A stretch of 64,000 nucleotides of DNA from Aptenodytes patagonicus. Lineage: Eukaryota; Chordata; Aves; Sphenisciformes; Spheniscidae. The stretch spans positions 37,848,151 through 37,912,150 of the forward strand of contig NC_134949.1 in the NCBI RefSeq assembly GCF_965638725.1. Reading direction: 5' to 3'. Positions 36,301 to 47,106 of the stretch are shown here, piece by piece. The notes beneath the pieces are model-generated. The model had not been told where the DNA came from. It saw only the letters and a list, made by a program, of their open reading frames with translations, and ran no database searches. The position numbers were made by a program, and so were the translations under genes. Numbering within the stretch: the first letter of the stretch is position 1; each line of letters starts with the position of its first letter.

Positions 36301-39300
36301 TTTTATTATTCTTTCTAAGTTGGTGGAGCTTTGGGGTAAGACTGTCTTTCCATAATTCCTTTGCAGCTGCTACTAACCATGAAGCAATAATAGAACATGG
36401 AATGTTACTTTTCTTTTCAGGAGGTAAAGATGGACCAGTAGGTTTTGCAGACTTTGTCTACAAGCACATTGTTCCTGCATGTTTCTTAGCACCTTTGAAG
36501 CAAACGTTTGACTTAGCAGATGCCCAGACAGTATTGGTGTGTATTATGGACATTTTTTTTTGCTTTCATTCTTGTGGGGCAGATTCAAGCTAAGAAACCT
36601 ACAATGGCCATGTGGTATCAAAGATTGTCATCTCACAAATAAAATCCCTTGTGTTTTTTATTGAGGTACCTGGATGATTAATTATTGAGTATCGTGGTAC
36701 TGTATTCTGTAGTTCACCTGTGCTCAAAATCAAGCTAGAGAATTGCAAATCTGAGTATTTAACATTGACCTGTATTACTTACTAACTAATGTTCAGTGAA
36801 AGTGAACACACACAGGTGGCTGTGGCTGTTCTTTAGTTCATTTTGGGTTCAGCTGTGACAGAAATTTTTCTGGTTAGAGTGGAACAAAAATTGGAAGGTT
36901 GAGGCTGTTATCATTGTGTGAGGGGAAAATGAGGGAATAATGGCTAGCCCTTGTTTTGGGCCTCGTTAGATTCTTTGGCTTTAAATACTTAACCAATAGA
37001 CTAATTGAACAGTCTAATGTTATGTATTACATTGCAGGCTTTATCAGAATGTGCAGTGACGTTAAAAACAATTCATCTCAAAAGGGTAAGCTTCATAATA
37101 CTTTGCAGGGAATAACTCTTGCAGGTTTCTTTCTAGTACTTTTATCAATTTCTAAAAATTAGATACTTACTACGGTGAATTACTACTCTACTCTCATGTA
37201 AAATAATAGGATGACTGTAATGCTGTGTCGGGATACAGGATCCAGTAGTTCTACCTCTTGATAAATTACTGCAAAATATTGACTCTTCATTAAGGAGAAA
37301 ATTGTGCTCCCTTGATTGTTACTGTGTTTAATTGATCAATTGGCATTCTTTCACTTTTCAGTGTAGTACTTACTGACATAAAAAGAGCAGTTGGAGATGT
37401 ACTATAGAGTACTTCTGTGAAAACTAAAGGTATCTTTCGATGTGTAGGAGACTAGGTTGAAAAACATTTAGGGAAAAAAATGAATTTTGCAATGTCTAAT
37501 GACTAAAACACTATAGCATATTTCCGTTTTTAATGGGAAATGAAACAGTTTCTGTGTTCGTGTTACTGTTTCCTGCCACTCCCTTTAACTTGCTGGCTAA
37601 CTTTTCTGTCAAATGCAAGTGAAAGTCACAACTACACAAACTTTCATCCCTGGAAACATTCAAGGTCAGGTTGGACGGGGCTCTGAGCAACCTGATTTAG
37701 TTGAAGATGTCCCTGCCCACAGCAGGGGGGTTGAACTAGATGACCTTTAGAGGTCCCTTCCAACCCAAACTATTCTATGATTCTATGATAAAAATTGTAA
37801 GAAGTTATAAACTGGCAGAGAAGCAATTGTGTTTTAATTCAGGAGAGCTTCTGAGTTTGTTCCTTTTTCCTCAAAAGCAATGAAGAGAGAAATCTGTAGG
37901 AAATCAAGCTTTGGTAAATGAAGTAACATCCTACTTACAAATACCATTTCTTTTAACACTACAAATATAGGAAAACGATCTGAAATATTTTTCTCCTCAT
38001 GTGAACTGTATACCATGTTCAAGTTGTAGGGTAACTTACATGTGAATTAATAAAGTCGATTCGCTTTCCCCTGGTAGATGTATCAGGTCATGTTTGTATA
38101 CTGCCAGTGTACAGTAATCCCTCTTGTGATGAGAGGTACCTGATAAATGCAGGTAAAGAAAACAAAAACTAATGTGTTAACCAAAACAGACCTGTCTGTC
38201 TGCTTCTCCCAAAATTTTGGAAGTTCCATTTTAGTACTGCATAGTCCACTGCAAATTACAGAGTCAATGTTACAAGAATGTTACAATGTTACAAGAAGAG
38301 AAACACTATGTTCAGGGGTACGTGGCTACCAAATTTCACAATGGGGAGTAGTATGGTAAAGCAGTTGGTAGATACTAATTGCCAATTTTTTTTTTCTTTC
38401 ATATGTCAGATAGTGAAATTAGGGCCGTCTTCTTACTTAACTGACTTTTACAGCTGACATGTCACCACAAACTGACTAGCTGTACTGTAATTCTTATTTC
38501 AGTGCAATTTTCGCTGCATTCTTCTGCTGTGTAACAAAAAATACCAAATTGCAGTAGAATCCTTAATGCTAAGGTTGAGAAATATTTTTATTTGCTAACA
38601 GCCAAGAATAACATGAGCATTTGGTATTTGATATGCATATTTCTCTGTAAAATAGTCATGTAGACCACCTGTTTTCAAACTCTTCTGTACCATACAGTAT
38701 AGGGCTATAACTTCCCATTTGTACAAAAATATACTTGAACAAATTATGTACTGCTTTTCTTTAGGGTCCTGAGTGCATTCAGTATCTTCAGCAAGAGTAT
38801 TTGCCTTCTTTGCAAGTAGCTCCTGAGATCATTCAGGTAGGAATTCCTAAAAGAACATTTGGAAAACTCTTAACAGTCATAAATGCTAAATGGGAACAAA
38901 ATGAATACTTACAAAGTTAAGCTCCTACCATCCCTCAGTAAATCTTACTCTGGTATGCAATATCAGAATAGGATTAATTTGGCATAAGGAGTAAAGTTAC
39001 TGCAAGAGTACCTTGCAAAAAAAGAGTCCAGTGCATGTGACTGTCTAAGCCATCTTCCTACTTTAATTCAAAGTTTAACTTGAGGAAGAAGTATCAGTAT
39101 CCTTAGAGTAATAGCTCAAAAGTAAAATGAAGAACGTTGAATGTATAGAAAGTGTGATGATAAAAGCTGTATTCAACACTACAGAAATTTAAGCCACAGC
39201 ACGGTTCTACTGCCAAAAATGATGTACAACATTAAGTGTGGGGGTTTTGTGTGCTTATTTTGGAGTAGTGTAAGAGGGTTCTCAAAAGTGAAACTTTACA

Positions 39301-40583
39301 CCTCAAAAGTGAAACTGAGACACCTGACCATCGTCTCAACATTAAGCATTGCTAGCCATATGGTAAGCATTGCCATGAAGAAATTGTTAGATGAACACTG
39401 ACAACTTAATTTTAATTGCAACTAGTTTGGATACTATAGTAATCGGGTTTGCTGCATTAGGAGACAATTATACTCATTATGAGACTTAAACTGTAGAACT
39501 TTTAAGTGGCATTAAATACATGTAAGGATCAAATATTATCGCTTGCTGGCGCCCCAATGTTTTCTCATCTAAGATTTTATCTTTTTCAAGTGATAGACAT
39601 GTTCTGTAATCTAGAGTCACTTAGTGTGTACATAATACTTCTTAAGCATAAATGTTAATCTGAAGTATTCATTTCAAAGCCACCAGAAGTTACTGGAAAA
39701 GTTAAAGGTTTAGAATCTCCTTAATTGCAGTCCTTGTAGATAGTCCTGTTTCTGTCTATTCAGCTAAAAGTGAATGTGATATCCTGTATCTGAAAATACA
39801 GTTTTTTCACCCCGGAATGCACTTAGTCTGTCATAGCCTATTACGATTTTTTATCCATAACATGCTTTGCTTCGGTTGCACATCAGGGAAAATACAAACT
39901 AATATCAATGGCTTTACATACAAGGTATTCTATATGCTCCTTACATATCTCATGTTGTCTTGTTGCTTCATTTAGTTATTTACTATTTCTTTATTCTCTC
40001 TTAAAGGAATTCTGTCAAGCACTTCAGCAGCCTGATGCTAAAGTTTTTAAAAATTACTTAAAGGTAAAGATTTTTTTTCTTTAAATAGCTTTTAATTCCA
40101 TTTGAACTTTGTCACACAATTCAGTTGTGGTAGTGACCGGAAGTAAAATTGAAATATTGAATTATTTAATAGTTTTTAGCTATAGGGAATCTCCAAGTAG
40201 TAAAAGCAGTTATTTGGAAAGAATGAGCAAACAACAACAACAAAGCTACATCTGTGGAATTGTCACTTATCCTCAGCACCTTGCTGTCTCCTCAATAGCT
40301 TGATATTCTTGTGGCTTACGTTTAATAGTTGAAATAGCAAAAAAGTGATGTTGTAATTGTAGAGAATGTGTCAGAATGCTTCTTTTTTGAGGGTGTGAGT
40401 GTAATCGAATAGCACAAGTCACATCCTTGAACCTAGTGTGTTAACCAGTATGTTCAACAAGAAAATTATCTCTGTCAAACTAATTATCTTACACCTCAAC
40501 CATTCTGTCTTGTATTTCCTTTGCCTTAAAATGCTTTTTTAATAAATTTTTAACAGGTATTCTTCCAGAGAGCGAAGCCCTAA
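15327..40583 (+). CDS. XPOT: Exportin-t (tRNA nuclear export receptor), complete, 24 coding exons
   Basis: XPOT is an importin-beta superfamily HEAT-repeat receptor that binds mature tRNA with RanGTP and exports it to the cytoplasm. Coding exons: 15327-15386, 17239-17321, 18460-18516, 20104-20173, 21402-21620, 22207-22391, 22667-22835, 24168-24404, 24731-24769, 27857-27919, 28909-29033, 29906-30050, 30207-30326, 30507-30601, 31394-31463, 31907-32145, 32636-32921, 34805-34994, 36219-36335, 36421-36536, 37038-37085, 38765-38836, 40007-40063, 40557-40583. They total 2889 nt, giving 962 aa plus TAA, the usual vertebrate length. Landmarks are MDEQALLGLNPNAD at the start, TFIRNKAAQVFALLF (21.4 kb), QLLIHEDDDISSNIIGFCYD (24.3 kb), VRSRTAYLFSRF (30.5 kb), LHRMIICLEEEVLPF (32.8 kb), and the end VFFQRAKP. 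Introns after 21620 and 34994 begin GC (GCAAGT) instead of GT. The intron 36336-36420 is only 85 nt. A possible 48-nt in-frame cassette exon lies at 25472-25519. Confidence 0.97.
17777..17815 (-). mobile_element. CR1 3'-end remnant, minus orientation
   Basis: CACAGAATAATTCAGGTTGG resembles the reverse complement of a CR1 3' terminus (CCAACC...ATTCT). It is short and decayed, and lies in an XPOT intron. Confidence 0.5.
20941..20970 (+). repeat. Purine-rich (GA)n microsatellite
   Basis: An AGAGGAGGAG block passes into repeated GA dinucleotides. It is in an XPOT intron with no assigned function. Confidence 0.8.
25472..25519 (+). other. XPOT: Candidate 48-nt in-frame cassette exon in XPOT
   Basis: The stretch is preceded by a pyrimidine tract and CACTTCTGCAG and followed by CAG/GTATTT. 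It is 48 nt, has no stop in the needed phase, and encodes QRGCTNLDVELVRLVQ. Flanking exons meet at phase 0 (after codon 373), so its inclusion would add 16 residues without a frameshift. The known protein skips it, so it could equally be a chance pseudo-exon. Confidence 0.3.
29780..29900 (+). repeat. Candidate ancient interspersed-repeat remnant in XPOT intron
   Basis: The sequence includes GCATCTGAAGAAGG and, about 70 nt on, CTACAGACTAACATG. From memory these words recur together in old amniote repeats. It abuts the acceptor of the XPOT exon starting at 29906. The family is not identified, and the assignment needs a repeat-library search. Confidence 0.3.
37644..37788 (+). mobile_element. CR1 LINE 3'-end fragment
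   Basis: A 5'-truncated fragment begins CATCCCTGGAAACATTCAAGG and includes GTTGAACTAGATGACCTTTAG and the terminal repeat TATTCTATGATTCTATGAT. The ATTCTATGA-type ending is diagnostic of CR1. It lies in an XPOT intron in sense orientation. Its subfamily differs from the 44-47 kb copy. Confidence 0.9.
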
Positions 40584-41115
40584 GGAAAGTACTGGAATCT
40601 CATGTACCTGTTCCCATAATCCAGAACTCTGGTTGTTAATTTATAAAAACGCTAACTCTTGTGCCATTCAAACTGGTTTTGTTTTTAAGAAATGTTGCTT
40701 TGTGCTCACATCAGTACATATTTTAGCCTTTCGCAAAAAAGAGAAATGCAAATCCCCCACCTGTGTCTCAAACATGAAGGTATGTGACAACATGAAAAAT
40801 TATCTGTATACCTACACGAACTTTTATTATGTATAGGATGATTTAAGCTTATGCTGTAACACGTACAGCAATGAAATGACACTTATTTTTGAAATTAAAT
40901 GTAAAAATCCCTTCAGACCATAGCAATGGTTATTAAAATGTGTACATTTTTGATACTGAGTAAAATGTTTTCATAAGACATAAAATTCATTTGTTCATGT
41001 ATGGTGACATGAAAATAAAACAATCAAAGTCATTCTTGTAGATAGTCATTTCATTGAAGTTGTCTTAATTATAAAATATATATATACCTCCTATAAAACA
41101 GATTGGTTTAATAAA
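40584..41115 (+). terminator. XPOT: XPOT 3' UTR and polyadenylation signals
   Basis: After the TAA at 40581-40583 the sequence is AT-rich, with AATAAA at 41014-41019 and another at 41110-41115. The first would give a 3' UTR of about 450 nt. A third candidate lies around 41298. Which is used cannot be told from sequence. Confidence 0.55.
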
Positions 41116-44100
41116 TGATATCATTTAAAAGTAGCATCTGGTTCTATCTTTTTTTACAAAAAAAATAAAATTTTATCCAGTGAAACGTTAAGTCTCTTCG
41201 AATCATTTTGGTTGAACCTTTAGAAGCTACAGCATTCTTTAACCTCCTGGCTGTTACATTTGAGTAGAACCTGGCAATTTTTCTGGTGCTTGGATAATAA
41301 ATTGTATTGCAGTCTTGCATGTGGAAGATGCTGGCAGAAAGAATGAGTTACATTCACTGCAGTATTTCAGTAGGGCCAATGGTCTATACAGAGATTTTAG
41401 TAGAGCGTTGCTACTTCTGTCCCAAAATGTATTGGTTGGTCAGTTTGTTTCTTCGCCTTTTTTTTTTAATTCTATGACATTACAGTTTTCGTAGCTATTT
41501 CATAGGGGCAGGGGAAAGCTAGGAGTCTTCCCATGCATGGGATTTAATACTTTCTTTGAGAACTGATGTCCATAGTAAAAAGCTGACTTACCTCTAGCAT
41601 AATCAGATGAGCATTTTTCTAGACTGTGTGGTGCTATGTTCTTCATCCAATTTAAATGGAAAATAAATGAGGAGGTGGATCAGAAACAGCAGCCAGGAGT
41701 GGAGCATGGTGATGTTTTGAGGATACTCCTCTGCCATTCCCTCCCTTTTCACTGAAGGAAGAAAGTAGAGGGTGCTTACCTATACTACTCTTCAATAGGA
41801 CAGTATCACTTTTATAAGATTCTTGTTCCTGATTTTTGTACGTTTAATCAAAAGTTTCTTGTTACTTGATTTGTTTTATCACGGATTAAGTGCTTGTGGT
41901 GCTTTTTATACTTCCTAGTCTCACAATCCCGTTTTCTTCCCTTTGCTGCCATACCAATGCTAGAGGTCCCCTGGGTCCAATATCCGTTTCATTTTCTCCT
42001 GCAGCACTGGAAGTCTTCCAACTTTGACTTGGTGCTTTGTATATGCTGCTGTGTTCCTGCACCTCCCAGCTGCCCCTCCCCAGCTCGAAGGGGCTGCATG
42101 CCCTGCCCACTGCAGCTATTGCTGAGTGTTTGCTGTCAGTCTTCTCTGTGTTTGGCTTGGTCTCCTTCCCCTGCAGTTATGGCAACTTTACCACATGGAG
42201 GGAAGAGCTTTCACTAGGCAGATTATGAAACAAACAATAAGGTACGCCTCTTCTGTCTTTAGCAAAGTTTTTTGTGTTTAAATTACAGTGTTCTTGTAAT
42301 GGAGTCACTCTTAATTTTCATATGATTTAGACTTTTGCCTTCTGAAGTAAGGGTAGTACTGCTGCTTTTAGTACCATGTAAAAGCAGGAAAAAAGCCTAC
42401 ACTTACTCTGTTGGTAAAATTGACTGTCATTTGTCTAACAGCATAATGTAGCTATTACCAAATTACACCCTCATGAGGAAAGTCTTTAAACTGGCCACAG
42501 CCAAAAGACACTGCTCTCTTTCCTCACCCCCGCCATCCGCCTGTAGCTTCCTCTGTGCCAAATCTGGTGTTCGTCTAACCCCATCGCAAGCTGTTTGGGA
42601 AGCTGAAGTGGCAGAAACACTTCCCCCTGAAAGCATGTCGCCTGCTATGGTGGTGTCAGGTGAGAATGGACACAAAGCAGAGAGTGCAGAGCGTGGGAGT
42701 GAGCTGTGCGTGGCAGCCATCGGCCTGGCTGTATTATAAACTTGTACCCTGACCTTCCACCCGTGACTGAAAGAGTATCTTGTAGGATGAATGGTTGGGT
42801 AGTCCAGATCTTTGGAGAAACTAATTTGGTGCAGCCTGAAGAATTCAAAAAGGATTGTTTATTGTCCTATGCTTCGACCCTGTTGAATCGGAATAGTGTA
42901 CTGTCAGGGATGTGTGAGCTGTAAAACAGGATCTGTGGGTTGGTTTCTGTATCTTTAGATAAACATGTAAAGACTGATTCTGGCTACTAGCAGGTTATTT
43001 TTTTCCTGCAATTTCCTTCAGTGGTGCAGAGACTGCAGGTCTGCAGCTGTTATAGCGCAGCTGGGTTATGTGGTGGGTATGCAGTGCCTAGTAACTATCT
43101 TTGCAAAGAGTCAAGGTTCAGAAAGGCAATTGATGAGTTTCTACATCTTTACTTTGAAGAGATGTATTCCTGCTTTGTGCTTTTCTTTTTTTTTAATCTG
43201 GACTGGAAAAGAAGCGCATGTTACTTGTTATCTCCAAAGAGAAATCTGGTAATGCAACATGTATTCAGAGTGTGAACTAGACTCTCCAGGCAGTGTTTAG
43301 ATGCTTTGAACATACTATGAAAACTACTTCTTGTGGGGTAGAAGAGGAGGAAAAAGATAGAGATAGATGAGAACACTCCACTGAGAGATTAGGTTGACAT
43401 TCACAGGTTTTCCTTCTGTCTTAAAAACAATCTTCTGATTTAAAGGCTGCACCAAACAGAACCACCTGCACTTTTCCTGTGTGACTTGCCATTGCTGTGT
43501 ACCTGCATTGGTCAAAATGTCCCTGTCGAGACTGAAGATGCATAAAACACCATCATAGCAGTAAGTCCTCCTTTCGTGCACAACAGTATTTACTCCTGTA
43601 AAGTGTATTTAAGCAGGAAACACAGCTGCAAGTCTTTAATTAAAGATACAAGGCACCCTTTGCAGAGAGATAGTATCTTTTATTTACAAGCTGGTGTAAT
43701 TACTAAAGACAGATAAGCTTTCAGGCCTGCAAGCACTTTTCTGGGTGTGAAGTAGAGGCAATGAATTCCATGCAAGCTGAGGTCTGTGACAGTTTTACTC
43801 AGGGAATGGCTTATCAATGCAGGTAAGACATTTTAGCAGCTAGTTGCTGCCCAGAGAGACAATCTGCCCTTATCCCCTCTCCTGTCAGCATTGGCACTTG
43901 TCTGATTCCATAACAAGACAATTTATGGTGGAAAGCTAATCTTGCAAAATAACTATTTTTGAGTTTTTCAAAAACTTCAAAGCTATTAAAAAAACAAATT
44001 CAAAGCTATTTAGAAAGCTACTCACCCTTTGGGGGAGACAGTTTTCCAGCTGGAACTGTCTCACTCCATGGAGCGAGACAAGGGCTACCACAGATTCAAG

Positions 44101-44299
44101 GAAAGCAGCTGTAATGTATGGGTAGGGGGGGAGGAGGGAGCAAGCCCCTTTCAGCAGCAGTTGGCCACTGGGGCCATTTAGTTGTAGCATCACTCTGTAG
44201 CTGTGCAGTTACTGAACTTCAGTTGTGCCATTTCAGAAAGTTAAGTCAACAGGAAACCAAAGAAAGGAGAGTGAAGGAAAACAGCAACTAGGTTTTAAA
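41116..44299 (+). other. Intergenic XPOT-TBK1, left part
   Basis: No recognisable gene. Small open frames at 41.9-42.2 and 42.46-42.74 kb (both strands) have no family motif. A moderately GC-rich patch at 42.0-42.75 kb is not a CpG island. A possible old repeat lies at 43640-43750. Confidence 0.5.
43640..43750 (-). repeat. Candidate ancient interspersed repeat
   Basis: On the minus strand this reads CTGAAAGCTTATCTGTC followed by AATAAAAGATACTATCTCTC. Both words resemble a widespread old amniote repeat (GAAAGCTTRTC ... AATAAAAGATATTA). It is not assigned to a named family. Confidence 0.35.
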
Positions 44300-47106
44300 T
44301 GAAGATTTAAGTAGGAGCTGGAAGCCATTGTGCAGCGGGAGAGATATGACTTAGTCGCTATCACAGAAACGTGGTGGGGTGACTCTCATGATTGGAGTGC
44401 TGCAATGGATGGCTATAAACTCTTCAGAAGGGACAGGCGAGGAAGGAGAGGTGGTGGGGTGGCCCTGTACGTTAGGGAGTGTTTCGATTGTATAGAGCTC
44501 AACGATTGTGATGATGGTACGGTTGAGTGTTTATGGGTAAGGATTAGGGGGAAGGCCAACGAGGCAGATATCCTGCTGGGAGTCTGTTATAGACCACCCA
44601 ACCAGGATGAAGGGGCGGATGAAGCGTTCTACAAGCGGCTGGCAGAAGTCTCTCAATCGCTAGCCCTTGTTCTCGTGGGGGACTTCAACTTCCCGGACGT
44701 CTGCTGGAAATACAACACGGCAGAGAGGAAATAGTCTAGGAGGTTCCTGAAGCGTGTGGAAGACAACTTCCTGACACAGCTGGTAAGTGAGCCTACCAGG
44801 GGAGGTGCCTCGCTCAACCTGCTGTTTACAAACAGAGAAGGACTGGTGGGAGATGTGGTGGTCGGAGGCTGTCTTGGGCTTAGCAACCATGAAATGGTAG
44901 AATTCTCGATTCTTGGTGAAGTAAGGAGGGGGGTCAGCAAAACGGCAACCATGGACTTCCGGAGGGTGGATTTTGGCCTGTTCAGGACGCTGGTTGAGAG
45001 AGTCCCTTGGGAGACAGTCCTGGAGGGCAAAGGGGTCCAGGAAGGCTGGACGATCTTCAAGAAGGAAGTCTTAAAGGTGCAGGAGCAGGCTGTCCCCATA
45101 CACCATAAGAAGAACGGGCGGGGAAGATGACCAGCCTGGCTGAATGGGGAGCTCTTGCTGGGACTCAGGAAAAAAAGGAGTTTACCGCTTGTGGAAGAAG
45201 GGGCAGGCAACTCAAGAAGAGTACAGGGATCTCGTTAGGTCATGCAGAGAGGAAATGAGAAAGGCAAAAGCCCAGCTAGAACGCAATCTGGCCGCTGTCG
45301 TTAGAGACAACAAAAAATGTTTTTACAAATATATTAATGACAAGAAGAGAGCCAAGGAGAATCTCCATCCTTTACTGGATGTGGGGGGGAACATTGTCAC
45401 TGAGGATGAGGAAAAGGCTGAGGTACTTAATGCCTTCTTTGCCTCAGTCTTTAACAGGCAGACCAGTTATCCTCAGGGTACTCAGCCCCCTGAGCTGGAA
45501 GACAGGGACAGCGAGCAGGATGAACCCCCCATAATCCAAGAGGAAGCAGTTTACGACCTGCTATGCCACCTGGATGCTCACAAGTCTATGGGGCCAGATG
45601 GGATCCACCCGAGAGTGCTGAGAGAGCTGGTGGAGGAGCTTGCCAAGCCACTCTCCATCATTTATCAGCAGTCCTGGTTAACGGGGGAGGTCCTGGACGA
45701 CTGGAGGCTTGCCAGTGTGACGCCCATCTACAAGAAGGGCCGGAAGGAGGATCCGGGGAACTACAGGCCTGTCAGCCTGACCTCTGTGCCGGGGAAGATT
45801 ATGTAGCGGTTCATCCTGAGGGCGCTCACAAGGCATGAGTGGGACAACCAGGGGATCAGGCCTAGCCAGCATGGATTCATGAGAGGCAGGTCCTGCTTGA
45901 CCAACCTGATCTCCTTCTATGACCAGGTGACCTGCCTAGTGGATGAGAGAAAGGCTGTGGATGTGGTCTACCTGGACTTCAGCAAGGCCTCTGACACTGT
46001 CTCCCACAGCGTTCTCCTAGAGAAGCTGGCGGCTCACGGCTTAGACAGGTGTACTCTGCGCTGGGTCAAAAACTGGCTGGACGGCCGGGCCCAGAGAGTT
46101 GTGGTGAATGGAGTTACATCCAGTTGGCAGCCAGTCACGAGTGGTGTTCCCCAGGGCTCAGTACTGGGGCCGGTCTTGTTTAATATCTTTATCGATGATC
46201 TGGATGAGGGGATTGAGTGCACCCTCAGTAAGTTTGCAGACGACACCAAGCTGGGCGGGAGTGTTGATCTGCTCGAGGGTAGGAAGGCTCTGCAGAGGGA
46301 CCTGGCCAGGCTGGATCGATGGGCCCAGGCCAACTGTATGAGATTCAACAAGGCCAAGTGCCGGGTCCTGCACTTTGGCCACAACAACCCCATGCAGTGG
46401 TACAGGCTTGGGGAAGAGCGGCTGGAAAGCTGCCTGGCGGAAAAGGACCTGGGGGTGCTGGTTGACAGCTGGCTGAATATGAGCCAGCAGTGTGCCCAGG
46501 TGGCCAAGAAGGCCAATGGCATCCTGGCCTGTATCAGAAATAGTGTGGCCAGCAGGAGTAGGGAAGTGATCGTGCCCCTGTACTCGGCCCTGGTGAGGCC
46601 GCACAGGCTCGAATCCTGTGTTCAGTTTTGGTCCCCTCACTACAAGAAGGATGTTGAGGTGTTAGAGCGTGTCCAGAGAAGGGCAACGAGGCTGGTGAGG
46701 GGTCTGGAGAACAAGTCTTACAAGGAGTGGCTGAGGGAACTGGGGTTGTTTAGCCTGGAGAAGAGGAGGCTGAGGGGAGACCTCATCGCTCTCTACAACT
46801 CCCTGAAAGGAGGTTGTAGCGAGGTGGGTGTCGGTCTCTTCTCCCAAGTAACTAGCGATAGGATGAGAGGAAATGGTCTCAAGTTGCGCCAGGGGATTAG
46901 ACGTGAGGAAAAATTTCTTTACTGGAAGAGTGGTTAAACATTGGACCAGGCTGCCCAGGGAAGTGGTTGAGTCACCATCCCTGGAAGTATTTAAAAGACG
47001 TGTAGATGAGGCGCTTAGGGACATGGTTTAGTGGACATGGTGGTGTTGGGTTGACGGTTGGACTCAATGATCTTAGAGGTCTCTTCCAACCTTTATGATT
47101 CTATAA
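44300..47106 (+). mobile_element. CR1 LINE, 5'-truncated, degenerate ORF2 (endonuclease plus reverse transcriptase)
   Basis: A non-LTR retrotransposon, 2.8 kb, truncated within the APE-type endonuclease. The endonuclease part shows LVAITETWWGDSHDWS and VLVGDFNFPDVCW. The reverse transcriptase part shows [53 protein letters not shown] and the catalytic FADD at 46233-46244. The reading frame is broken by in-frame stops at 44732-44734 (TAG), 45128-45130 (TGA) and 45804-45806 (TAG), and by a one-base frameshift in an A-run near 45172. The longest intact piece is 45879-46937. The 3' UTR ends GACTCAATGATCTTAGAGG and ATTCTATAA near 47106. It is an intergenic, dead copy, but few lesions imply moderate age. 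Confidence 0.95.

Noticed and set aside
42463-42740. Overlapping 85-88 codon frames on both strands
   Set aside because: No start or splice context, no recognisable domain, and they mirror each other.
46605-46620. GGCTCGAATCC, like a tRNA B box
   Set aside because: It lies inside the CR1 coding frame; no A box, cloverleaf or terminator T-run is nearby.
44653-47024. Antisense open frames across the CR1 element
   Set aside because: They are shadows of the CR1 reverse transcriptase frame and have no independent motif.
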